A stretch of 64,000 bases of DNA from an uncultured Prolixibacteraceae bacterium. GTDB taxonomy: Bacteria > Bacteroidota > Bacteroidia > Bacteroidales > Prolixibacteraceae. Shown here in pieces: positions 24,365 to 32,288 of this stretch; the first letter of the stretch is position 1, and every line of letters starts with the position of its first letter. The translations under genes and the position numbers were made by a program. The DNA lies in the NCBI GenBank assembly GCA_937915865.1, contig CALGIG010000095.1:12952-76951 (forward strand), given 5' to 3'. The notes beneath the pieces are model-generated. The model was not told the DNA's origin. It ran no database searches and saw only the letters and a list, made by a program, of their open reading frames with translations.

Positions 24365-26392
24365 ATGTCAAAAAGTATATCATCGCATACCGATTTTCCC
24401 TCCCCCTCTTTTGGAGGGGGCCGGGGGGAGGCTATTTCCCAATTAATCTCCATATCGCGTTATTACGGTAACCAAAAAGATTATGTGATTGCCGGCGGCG
24501 GGAATACCTCGTACAAAGACGAAAATCATTTATACATCAAGGCCAGTGGTCATAGTTTAGGAACGATTGGCGAAGATGGTTTCGCGCAGCTCGACCGCAA
24601 AGCGCTTTTGGGAATAGCCGTAAAAACCTATTCCGAAGATGTGATGGAACGTGAAAACCAGATCAAAAACGATTTGCTGAAAGCACGTGTATATCCCGAA
24701 AAAGGACAGCGTCCGTCGGTTGAAACTTCTTTGCACGATTTGCTGGCTTTTCGTTTTGTGGTGCACACGCACAGTACCAAAGTTAATGGACTAATGTGCA
24801 GTATAAATGCTGAACGTCTGACAACAGTTTTATTTGGTGACTCGGTGGTTTATGTGCCGTATGTCGATCCGGGCTACATCTTGTTCAAGGAAGTGGAAGG
24901 TCGCATTAACGCTTACAAAGCGAGAACAGGTAGCGAACCTAAAATCATTCTGCTGCAAAACCACGGAATTTTTGTAGCTGCGGATACCATCGAGGAAATC
25001 CGCGAGATTTATACTTCAGTAATTGAAACACTTGATGCGGCTATTGGAGAAATTGTTCCTGCTGAAGTTTTGCCTGTCGATCCTATTGCTGCCAAAATTA
25101 TTCCGGCCATTCGCATGATGCTCTCTGAAAATGGTCTGAAAACGTTGAAGGTGGTGAATAATTCGTATTACGAACGGTTCCTTGCTTCCGAAGTGGAATT
25201 TCAGAAAATAGCCCTGCCATTTATTCCTGATGGCATTGTGTATTGTAACTCGTCGTTTGTTTATGCCGAATATAAAGGTAACGCTGAGGCTTTGCTCGAC
25301 AGCCTTTCAGAAAAAATAAAATCGTATATTGCCACTCAGCCCAAAACACCTAAGATCATCTGCATCAAAGGTATCGGTTGTATTTTGGCTAACGATAATG
25401 CGCAGGCCGTGGCCACTTTGGAAGATGTGATGATGGATACCTGCCTGATCAGTTTGTATTCTGAGAGGTTTGGCGGGCAAAGTCCGATGACTGCGGCGCA
25501 GGTTCAGTTTATCGATACATGGGAAGTGGAACAGTACCGTAGCGCAGTGGCAATGGGAGCCACAGGTGGTCGTGTCGATAAAAAGATTGCCATTGTAACA
25601 GGAGGCGCACAGGGTTTTGGCGCCGGAATTGTGGAAGACCTGATGGCTAATGGAGCCAACGTGGTGATTGCTGACCTGAACGAAGACTTGGGTCGGAAAT
25701 TTGCTGATTCGCTTAATGCCGGAAAGCGTAAAAACAAGGCATATTTTGTAAAAGCTGATGTGTCGAATGCCGTTTCTGTTGAAAGTCTGGTTTTCCAAAC
25801 CGTTTGCGAATTTGGCGGGCTGGATGTGTTTATTAGTAATGCCGGTATTTTACGTGCTGGTGGACTGGATGAAATGACTCCTGAAACCTTCGAATTGATG
25901 ACCAAGGTAAATTATTCTGCCTATTTTCTGTGTGCCAAATACGCATCGGCAGTGATGAAATTACAAAACAAATACAAACGAAATCATTTTACCGATATCA
26001 TTCAGATCAACTCCAAATCGGGATTGAAAGGTTCGAATAAGAACTTTGCTTATGCTGGTGGAAAGTTTGGTGGCATCGGTTTAACTCAATCGTTTGCAAT
26101 GGAGCTGATGCCTTCTAAAATTAAAGTCAATTCAGTTTGCCCGGGCAATTTCTTCGATGGTCCGCTGTGGGCTGATCCTGAGAAAGGTTTGTTTGTACAA
26201 TACCTCAATGCCGGCAAAGTTCCGGGAGCGAAAACCATTGACGATGTGAAACGTTTCTATGAAGCACAGGTTCCGGCAGGTCGAGGTTGTACGCCACTCG
26301 ACGTGATGCGCGCTGTGTATTATATCATCGAGCAGGAATACGAAACAGGTCAGGCAGTACCTGTAACTGGCGGACAAAATATGTTGAATTAA
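24365..26392 (+). CDS. Bifunctional class II aldolase / short-chain dehydrogenase
   Basis: This 675-residue fusion has an N-terminal class II aldolase/adducin domain (about 20-400), with zinc-ligand segments VHTHSTK and QNHGIFVAA. A C-terminal SDR domain (about 415-675) has the NAD motif VTGGAQGFGAGI and the catalytic YAGGK with an upstream Ser (INSKSG). The architecture matches RhaE-type enzymes that cleave rhamnulose-1-phosphate to DHAP and lactaldehyde and oxidise the latter. No rhamnose genes are nearby, so the substrate is open. An ATG at 24365 is preferred to a GTG at 24323. Residues 11-23 (FPSPSFGGGRGEA) come from an inserted GC-rich palindrome. Confidence 0.85.
   Translation: MSKSISSHTDFPSPSFGGGRGEAISQLISISRYYGNQKDYVIAGGGNTSYKDENHLYIKASGHSLGTIGEDGFAQLDRKALLGIAVKTYSEDVMERENQIKNDLLKARVYPEKGQRPSVETSLHDLLAFRFVVHTHSTKVNGLMCSINAERLTTVLFGDSVVYVPYVDPGYILFKEVEGRINAYKARTGSEPKIILLQNHGIFVAADTIEEIREIYTSVIETLDAAIGEIVPAEVLPVDPIAAKIIPAIRMMLSENGLKTLKVVNNSYYERFLASEVEFQKIALPFIPDGIVYCNSSFVYAEYKGNAEALLDSLSEKIKSYIATQPKTPKIICIKGIGCILANDNAQAVATLEDVMMDTCLISLYSERFGGQSPMTAAQVQFIDTWEVEQYRSAVAMGATGGRVDKKIAIVTGGAQGFGAGIVEDLMANGANVVIADLNEDLGRKFADSLNAGKRKNKAYFVKADVSNAVSVESLVFQTVCEFGGLDVFISNAGILRAGGLDEMTPETFELMTKVNYSAYFLCAKYASAVMKLQNKYKRNHFTDIIQINSKSGLKGSNKNFAYAGGKFGGIGLTQSFAMELMPSKIKVNSVCPGNFFDGPLWADPEKGLFVQYLNAGKVPGAKTIDDVKRFYEAQVPAGRGCTPLDVMRAVYYIIEQEYETGQAVPVTGGQNMLN
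24395..24433. repeat. GC-rich palindromic element, copy 2, in frame in a gene
   Basis: A 39-bp segment with CCCCCTC/GAGGGGG arms adds 13 codons to the aldolase/SDR N-terminus without breaking the frame. Its reverse complement starts AGCCTCCCCC, as do the copies near 26401 and 26622. Confidence 0.75.
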
Positions 26393-26400
26393 AAAAACAA

Positions 26401-26463
26401 AGCCTCCCCCGACCCCTCCGAAGGAGAGGAGAAAAGCCCCACCCAACCTCCCCGAAGGGGAGG
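26401..26463. repeat. GC-rich palindromic elements, tandem pair (intergenic)
   Basis: Two head-to-tail units lie 8 nt after the aldolase/SDR stop. Unit 1 is AGCCTCCCCC-GACCCCTCCG-AAGGAGAGGAG and unit 2 is AGCCCC...ACCTCCCCGAAGGGGAGG. They are homologous in opposite orientation to the pair at 26592-26661. Confidence 0.75.
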
Positions 26464-26556
26464 AGAAAAAAGTGGAATTCGGGCGGCTAACATTTTGAAA
26501 ACAATCATAAAAAATACCGATACGCAGATTATATGGCGTTAAAAAAATTTATACAA

Positions 26557-27921
26557 ATGAAAAACGAAAACTTTATACAAAGCAATTCTTTCACCCCTCC
26601 GTCGGAGGGGCTGGGGGAGGCTTTTTCTAACTCCTCCCCTTCGGGGAGGTCGGGAGGGGCTACTTTAACCCGTGCGCTCCGTTTATACGGAAAAGAAGAT
26701 TTGAGGCTTGAGGAGTTTGAACTTCCAGCCATTAAGGCCGACGAGATTTTGGCCAAAGTAGTGTCTGATAGTATTTGTATGTCATCCTATAAAGCCGCCA
26801 AACAGGCTACTGATCACAAACGTATCCCGCAGGATATCGCCGAAAACCCGATCATCATTGGTCACGAGTTCAGCGGTGAGTTGGTCGAAATTGGCGACAA
26901 CTGGAAACACAAATTCAAAGCCGGACAAAAATTCTCCATTCAGCCAGCCATTTATTACGAGGAAGGTCCGGTAGGTGTGTTAAGCGCTCCGGGATATTCG
27001 TACCAATACATAGGCGGCGACGCCACTTACGTAATCATCCCGAAAGATGTGCTGGTTCAGGATTGTTTGCTCGCTTACGATGGCCCTGGTTATTATCCGG
27101 CATCATTGGCCGAGCCGTTGTCGTGCGTAATTGGCGCTATGCACGCCAACTACCATACTACCCCCGGATCATATATTCATAAAATGGAAATTGTGGAAAA
27201 TGGTAAAATGGCGATTTTGGCTGGTGTTGGCCCAATGGGTCTGGCAGCCATCAACTATGTCATTCACCGTGCCGACCGCAAACCAGGTTTGTGTGTGGTT
27301 ACCGACATCGACCAGACCCGGCTCGACCGCGCGGCTTCGATTTACACCGTTGTCGAGGCCGCCAAACGGGGCATTGAACTAATTTACCTGAACACCAAAA
27401 TCGCCGATCCTGTGGCTAAACTGAAAGAACTTTCGGGCGGAACAGGTTATGACGATGTATTCGTATTTGCCCCCGTTCCACCGGTCATCGAGCAGGGCGA
27501 TGCCATCCTGGCATTCGATGGCTGTCTGAATTTCTTTGCAGGCCCATCCGATCCGGGACTTCAGGCCAAAATGAATTTCTACAACGTGCATTATGCCTAT
27601 ACCCATATTGTGGGAACTTCGGGCGGAAACACTGACGATATGAAAGAAGCGCTCGACGTGATGACCCGCGGACTTGATCCGGCAGGGCTGGTTACCCACA
27701 TTGGGGGACTGAATGCAGCCGCCGAAACAACTCTGCACCTGCCCGACATTCCAGGAGGTAAAAAGTTGATTTATACTCATCTTAATATGCCTTTGACCGC
27801 TATCGCCGATTTCGCCGAAAAGGGGAAAACTGAACCTTTGTTTGCCAAACTCGCCGAAATTTGCGATCGTCATCAAGGATTGTGGTCGGTTGAAGCCGAA
27901 GAGTATTTGCTGGGGAACTAG
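26557..27921 (+). CDS. SorE-like zinc-type alcohol dehydrogenase (sugar-phosphate reductase)
   Basis: This 454-residue medium-chain dehydrogenase resembles L-sorbose-1-phosphate reductase. It has RLYGKEDLRLEEFELP, then KAAKQATDHKRIP and GHEFSGELVEIGDNW in the catalytic domain, and a nucleotide-binding AILAGVGPMGLAA. The start at 26557 is chosen over an in-frame ATG at 26533. Residues 12-35 (around FTPPSEGLGEA and SSPSGRSGG) derive from two GC-rich palindromes inserted between the start and the conserved TRALRLYGK. It is the third gene of the PHP-aldolase cluster, so it may reduce or oxidise the C1-phosphate ketose that the aldolase cleaves. Substrate inferred only. Confidence 0.8.
   Translation: MKNENFIQSNSFTPPSEGLGEAFSNSSPSGRSGGATLTRALRLYGKEDLRLEEFELPAIKADEILAKVVSDSICMSSYKAAKQATDHKRIPQDIAENPIIIGHEFSGELVEIGDNWKHKFKAGQKFSIQPAIYYEEGPVGVLSAPGYSYQYIGGDATYVIIPKDVLVQDCLLAYDGPGYYPASLAEPLSCVIGAMHANYHTTPGSYIHKMEIVENGKMAILAGVGPMGLAAINYVIHRADRKPGLCVVTDIDQTRLDRAASIYTVVEAAKRGIELIYLNTKIADPVAKLKELSGGTGYDDVFVFAPVPPVIEQGDAILAFDGCLNFFAGPSDPGLQAKMNFYNVHYAYTHIVGTSGGNTDDMKEALDVMTRGLDPAGLVTHIGGLNAAAETTLHLPDIPGGKKLIYTHLNMPLTAIADFAEKGKTEPLFAKLAEICDRHQGLWSVEAEEYLLGN
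26592..26661. repeat. GC-rich palindromic elements, tandem pair, in frame in a gene
   Basis: The units CACCCCTCCG-TCGGAGGGGC-TGGGGGAGGCT (26592-26622) and CTCCTCCCCTTCGGGGAGG...GGGGCT (26631-26661) are both read through by the SorE-like gene. They add about 24 residues rich in Pro, Ser, Gly and Glu. Confidence 0.78.
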
Positions 27922-27941
27922 CATCAGGCATCAATAAGTGA

Positions 27942-27986
27942 ATCTCAGGTATCGGAACATATTATTCTGATACCTGAGATTTTTTT
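27942..27986 (+). terminator. Strong intrinsic terminator after the SorE-like gene
   Basis: Perfect 12-bp arms ATCTCAGGTATC/GATACCTGAGAT are followed by six T residues. It lies between convergent genes. Confidence 0.88.
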
Positions 27987-27995
27987 GCTTCTTTT

Positions 27996-29831
27996 TTATT
28001 CCTTGCTTAGCAGATTTAAATCGCTTGTCGATTGCATCAACCTGATGAATTCAGCACGGTATCCTTCGTCATCTTCACCTTTGGCGCTTTTTGCCATTGC
28101 CACAATCGATTCGATGGATGTATTTCCCTTAAATTTCGAATCTCGCAGCAACATTCCAAATGAAGCCACGGCAGCCGAAAACCTGAAATTGTCGGAAGTC
28201 TTTTTCGTAAGGAGGTTTTGAACCGGATGTTCCATTAATTTGCTTTTGCCTCCCAGCGGTTCCTTGTAGCGAAGTTTTATTGTGAGTAATTCGTTGCTTA
28301 ATTTATCAGGAGAAGGAATAGTAGTCTGGTATTTTAAAGGATCGACCAATGGGGTATCGCTGGCCGAGCCAACTGGAATGATTTCATACAAAGCAGTTAC
28401 GGTATGCCCTGCGCCCATTTCTCCGGCATCTTTGGAGTCATCGTTAAAATCTTCGTTGTTTAGCAACCGGTTTTCGTATCCCAGTAAACGGTACGATTTT
28501 ACCAGTCTGGGATTAAATTCCAACTGAAACTTAACATCTTTGGCAATGGTGAACAGTGTCCCTCCAAATTCCGAAATAAACACTTTCCGGGCTTCCTGGA
28601 TATTGTCGATGTACGAATAATTTCCATTTCCCTTATCTGCGATTGTTTCCATCTTGTCATCTTTTATATTACCGGTTCCAAAGCCAAGAACCGACATGAA
28701 AATTCCACTTTCACGTTCCTTTTCCACCAATCGTTCCATTTCCGAAGTACTTGATACTCCTACATTAAAATCGCCGTCAGTGGCCAGAACAATGCGGTTG
28801 TTCCCATTTTCCATAAAATTTTCATGAGCTATTTGGTAAGCCAGTTTCAGTCCTTCGCCTCCAGCCGTTGAGCCACCTGCTTCTAAATTTTCAAGCGCCT
28901 TGTTTATTTTGTTTTTTTCATTTCCGGGAGTTGAGTCGAGCACTTTTCCTGCGGCTCCGGCATATACAACGATAGAAACCCTGTCGTTTGAGCGTAATTC
29001 GTTGATTAACATAGCAAATGCACGCTTTAGCAACGGAAGTTTATCAGGAGAAGACATAGAGCCCGAAACATCAATCAGGAAAACAAGGTTTGAAGCAGGT
29101 AACTTGCTTTTATCCATACTTTTGCCTTTCAGTCCAACATGCATCAGGTAATGGTTGTTGTTCCATGGACATTTTCCCAATTCGGTGGTAACACTAAACG
29201 GATGCTCTGTACTGGGTTCAGGGTAGTCATATTTGAAATAGTTGATCATCTCCTCAATTCTAACAGCATCGACGGGAGGTAGCTGTCCTTGATTGATATA
29301 CCTGCGGACATTGGCATAGGAGGCATTGTCAACATCGATGGAGAAAGTGGAAAGCGGGTCCAATTTGACATCCTTAAACCCGTTTTCATGGATGGTTGAG
29401 TAATTTTCAGTATTCCAGTTAGTTGTAGGAGTAAAACAAACCTTTTGTTTGGTATAGGCTGTGGAACTAAAAGAAACAGCAGTGCTGGCTTCTGCTGCTT
29501 CAGCAACGCCATAACCAGTAACAACGACTTCTTCCAGCTTTAATTCTTCGGCTTTTAAGATAATGTCAATCTTGTCGTTGTGCCCGATTTTTACTTTTTG
29601 GGTTTTCATACCAACGAACGAAAAAACTAAAACCTTATCCTCAGGCAACACCTGGATTTTGTAGTATCCTTGAGAGTCGGTAAAAGAACCACGGTTGCTC
29701 TTTTCGACCGTAACAACAACACCTGGAATGGCCGAACCTGACACATCTTTTACTGTTCCAGTTATTTCCCGCGCTAATGCAAAGACCGGAAGGACACTTA
29801 TTAAGGCTAAAATAAAAATTGATTTTTTCAT
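27996..29831 (-). CDS. Secreted VWA protein with CarboxypepD_reg domain (YfbK-like)
   Basis: This 611-residue protein has a signal peptide ending ALA at residue 20. A CarboxypepD_reg-like beta-sandwich (22-95; ITGTVKDVSGSAIPGVVV) is followed by a linker resembling the TonB-box-like VVVTGYG seen in SusC proteins. A YfbK N-terminal region follows (about 140-240; FSIDVDNASYANVRRYI). The von Willebrand A domain has an intact MIDAS, D254-x-S256-x-S258. A C-terminal DUF3520-type part ends the protein. YfbK-type proteins are poorly understood metal-dependent adhesion-like envelope proteins. It is divergent from a sigma/anti-sigma pair, but a RAYT array now lies between them. Confidence 0.85.
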   Translation of the reverse strand: MKKSIFILALISVLPVFALAREITGTVKDVSGSAIPGVVVTVEKSNRGSFTDSQGYYKIQVLPEDKVLVFSFVGMKTQKVKIGHNDKIDIILKAEELKLEEVVVTGYGVAEAAEASTAVSFSSTAYTKQKVCFTPTTNWNTENYSTIHENGFKDVKLDPLSTFSIDVDNASYANVRRYINQGQLPPVDAVRIEEMINYFKYDYPEPSTEHPFSVTTELGKCPWNNNHYLMHVGLKGKSMDKSKLPASNLVFLIDVSGSMSSPDKLPLLKRAFAMLINELRSNDRVSIVVYAGAAGKVLDSTPGNEKNKINKALENLEAGGSTAGGEGLKLAYQIAHENFMENGNNRIVLATDGDFNVGVSSTSEMERLVEKERESGIFMSVLGFGTGNIKDDKMETIADKGNGNYSYIDNIQEARKVFISEFGGTLFTIAKDVKFQLEFNPRLVKSYRLLGYENRLLNNEDFNDDSKDAGEMGAGHTVTALYEIIPVGSASDTPLVDPLKYQTTIPSPDKLSNELLTIKLRYKEPLGGKSKLMEHPVQNLLTKKTSDNFRFSAAVASFGMLLRDSKFKGNTSIESIVAMAKSAKGEDDEGYRAEFIRLMQSTSDLNLLSKE

Positions 29832-29910
29832 GATTAAAGATTTTAGAGTTTGTTTTCAATTACAGGATGCAGAACAACATCGAATTCCATAAAAAGGTGA
29901 TTATTTTTTC

Positions 29911-30388
29911 ATGGGAGCGGAGATTTCCAATCTCCGAAGCTCTGCCCCTGAAAACAGCTCATTTATTGGCGTATCGCTACTCTTTTTCTCATATTGCTTT
30001 CTGAAAAAGGTAGTGGACGTGTTTGATGGTATAGATTGCGATTAAAAATCGCAACACCCAATGGGAGCGGAGATTTCGAATCTCCGTTGCTCTGCCCCTG
30101 AAAGCAGCGCAGCTATTGGCGTATCGCTGCTCTTTTTCTCATATTGCTTTCTGAAAATACAGTAGAAATGTTTGATAGTGCTAATTGCGATTAAAAATCG
30201 CAACACCCAAAGGGAGCGGAGATTTTTAATCTCCGAAGCTCTGCCCCTGAAAGCAGCACAGCTATTGGCGTACCGCTGCTCTTTTTCTTATATATTGCTT
30301 TCTGAAAAAGGTAGTGTAAGTGTTTGATAGTGCTAATTGCGATTAAAAATCGCAACACCCGGTGGAAGCGGAGATTTTTAATCTCCGC
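29911..30388. repeat. REP-like array, left arm (three full ~150-bp units plus end)
   Basis: Units begin at about 29913, 30063, 30212 and 30364 (GGGAGCGGAGATT or GGAAGCGGAGATT). Each carries two small hairpins, TTGCGATT-aaa-AATCGCAA and CGGAGATT-nnn-AATCTCCG, joined by CACCCAatGGGAG. A roughly 105-bp spacer, well conserved between copies, separates them. The first unit lacks the left hairpin and the last is cut after the second hairpin. Confidence 0.88.
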
Positions 30389-30479
30389 TAAATATTTACT
30401 GGGTGTAAATGTAAGTTCAACACAAAAATTTCGAATTTCATCGGGAATAATGTAAATTAACACTTTAATACAGTTGGTT

Positions 30480-31139
30480 ATGGAAAGGAAGGAATCATAC
30501 AAGAATATACTGCCCCACTTTCAGCAGCTGGGTCAAGCCTATTTTGTTACGTGGATATTAAAGGGAGCTATTCCATATAAAGCATTAAATAGATATACAC
30601 AAAAACTCTCAACGCTTAAAACTCAAATTGAATCTTCCAAAAGCCAAAATCAGGAACAACGAGTTATCGACGATCTGATACTTCAATTTAACCTAACCCG
30701 AAAAAAATACATAAAAGCATACGATGATTTGTTGGTTACAAATGGAAAATCAGATATTGATTTAACGAAGCCCGGCAACTTAAAAATATTAGTTGATACC
30801 ATACGATTTTGGGAAGGGAAAAGATTAAAAAGTTATGTCTGTTGTATTATGACAAATCATGTGCATTGGGTTTTTGAATTACTTTACACCGATGAGAAAG
30901 GAAACCCTGTTTATTTGCAAGATATTTTGCAGTCGATAAAAAGACATTCTGCCCGCGAAATAAACAAACTTGAAGGAAAATTCGGGTCATTGTGGCAAAA
31001 AGAAAGTTTTGATACAACAATTCGTGATCAAAAGCATTTGTTTTTAGCTGTTGAATATACGTTGAATAACCCCGTTGTTGCCGGTTTGGCACCTAATAGA
31101 GACAGTTGGCCAGGAAATTTTTTATTCAATAATTATTAA
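30480..31139 (+). CDS. REP-associated tyrosine transposase (RAYT, Y1_Tnp)
   Basis: This 219-residue protein starts at the ATG at 30480 (an in-frame TTG lies 6 nt upstream). It has the HUH motif NHVH (H127, H129) after the strand SYVCCIMT, then WQKESFD and the conserved helix VEYTLNNPVVAGL. By comparison with E. coli TnpA-REP, where Tyr115 sits in VDYIYINP, Y193 is the likely catalytic tyrosine. These enzymes cut single-stranded REP hairpins. The gene is intact. The insert of about 70 residues before the HUH motif (residues 40-110) is longer than in the E. coli protein. Arrays of hairpins flank it on both sides, so it is likely their mobiliser. Confidence 0.88.
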   Translation: MERKESYKNILPHFQQLGQAYFVTWILKGAIPYKALNRYTQKLSTLKTQIESSKSQNQEQRVIDDLILQFNLTRKKYIKAYDDLLVTNGKSDIDLTKPGNLKILVDTIRFWEGKRLKSYVCCIMTNHVHWVFELLYTDEKGNPVYLQDILQSIKRHSAREINKLEGKFGSLWQKESFDTTIRDQKHLFLAVEYTLNNPVVAGLAPNRDSWPGNFLFNNY

Positions 31140-31150
31140 TTTGGAAGGTA

Positions 31151-31658
31151 GTAGATTGCGATTAAAAATCGCAACACCCAATGGGAGCGGAGATTTCGAA
31201 TCTCCGATGCTCTGCCCCTGAAAGTAGTGTAGCTATTGGCGTACCGCTGCTCTTTTTCTCATATATTGTTTTCTGAAAAAGGTGGTGGAAGTGTTTGATG
31301 GTGTAGATTGCGATACAAATCGCGACACCCAATGGGAGCGGAGATTTTTAATCTCCGAAGCTCTGCCCCTGAAAGTAGTGTAGCTATTGGCGTATCTCTG
31401 CTCTTTTTCTCATATATTGTTTTCTGAAAAAGGTGGTGGAAGTGTTTGATGGTGTAGATTGCGATACAAATCGCGACACCCAATGGGAGCGGAGATTTTT
31501 AATCTCCGAAGCTCTGCCCCTGAAAGTAGCGCAGCCATTGGCGTACCGCTCTTTTTCCCGTATATTGCTTTCTGAAAAAGGTAGTGTAAGTGTTTGATAG
31601 TGCTAATTGCGATTAAAAATCGCAACACCCGGTGGAAGCGGAGATTTTTAATCTCCGA
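31151..31658. repeat. REP-like array, right arm (three full ~150-bp units plus ends)
   Basis: Units begin at about 31183, 31334, 31485 and 31634. In the first three, the tetranucleotide GTAG directly precedes the first hairpin (31151-31154, 31303-31306, 31454-31457), the same tetranucleotide that marks the foot of E. coli REPs. Two middle units have a variant first hairpin (TTGCGATACAAATCGCGA). Confidence 0.88.
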
Positions 31659-31691
31659 ATTTGATGTACTTTTAGGCTGAAATCGACAACC

Positions 31692-32288
31692 ATGCAGCTC
31701 ATTCCTTTTAATCGAAAAGAAAAAGAAAAGTCAGATAGCGATTTGCTTTCAGATTATTTTAGAACGAGGGATATCGAGGTCCTGGGGAAGCTGTATGGCC
31801 GCTATATGCACCTTGTTTACGGGGTTTGCCTGAACTATTTGAAAGATCGAGAGAAATCGAAAGATTCAGTGATTCAATTGTTCGAAAAGTTGGTTGTGGA
31901 AATGGAGAAGCACGATGTCCGTAATTTCAAAAGCTGGTTATTTGTGGTTGTAAAGAACTATTGTTTAATGGAATTGCGGAAAACCAGCGCCGGGAAAATG
32001 GTCCCGCTGACCGATGACTTTGCCGAAAACGGTTTTATGGAAAAGGAAGTCGAACTGCATCCTATCGACAGGGAGCCGGAAGGATACAACGACGAAGCCT
32101 TAAATGATTGTATTGAAAGATTGAAAGACCAACAAAAAGTATGCATTCAATTGTTTTATTTTGAAAACAAAAGTTATCGCGAAATTTGTTCATTGGTAAA
32201 CCTGGAGGAGAAAAAGGTCAAAAGTTTTATCCAGAACGGAAAACGAAATTTGAAAATTTGCCTGGAAACTAAGCATGAAAGGGAGTAA
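31692..32288 (+). CDS. ECF-type RNA polymerase sigma factor
   Basis: This 198-residue protein has region 2 (about 25-90: LGKLYGRYMHLVYGVCLNYLKDREKSKDSVIQLFEKL) and a region 4-like HTH (about 135-190: LKDQQKVCIQLFYFENKSYREICSLVNLEEKKVKSFIQNGKRNLK). It belongs to the Bacteroidota branch in which region 2 ends with NFKSWLFVVVKNYCL. It overlaps the downstream anti-sigma-like gene by 14 nt, so the two are translationally coupled. It lies 34 bp after the REP-like array, and that array may now supply its upstream sequence. Confidence 0.9.
   Translation: MQLIPFNRKEKEKSDSDLLSDYFRTRDIEVLGKLYGRYMHLVYGVCLNYLKDREKSKDSVIQLFEKLVVEMEKHDVRNFKSWLFVVVKNYCLMELRKTSAGKMVPLTDDFAENGFMEKEVELHPIDREPEGYNDEALNDCIERLKDQQKVCIQLFYFENKSYREICSLVNLEEKKVKSFIQNGKRNLKICLETKHERE

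Larger units (their letters stand above)
29911..31658. mobile_element. REPtron-like locus: RAYT gene flanked by REP-like arrays
   Basis: A Y1/HUH RAYT transposase gene lies between two arrays of the same ~150-bp double-hairpin unit. Both arrays end with an identical stretch of about 87 bp (starting TCTGAAAAAGGTAGTGTAAG; near 30301 and 31571). It separates the VWA gene from the sigma/anti-sigma operon. Confidence 0.8.

Noticed and set aside
31259..31628. Two short minus-strand open frames within the repeat array
   Set aside because: They are made of the repeated unit itself and recur in each copy, so they are read-through of repeats and not genes.
29911..31658. CRISPR array interpretation of the repeated units
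   Set aside because: Units of about 150 bp with conserved spacers and no cas genes; the spacers are not unique, so it is not a CRISPR array.
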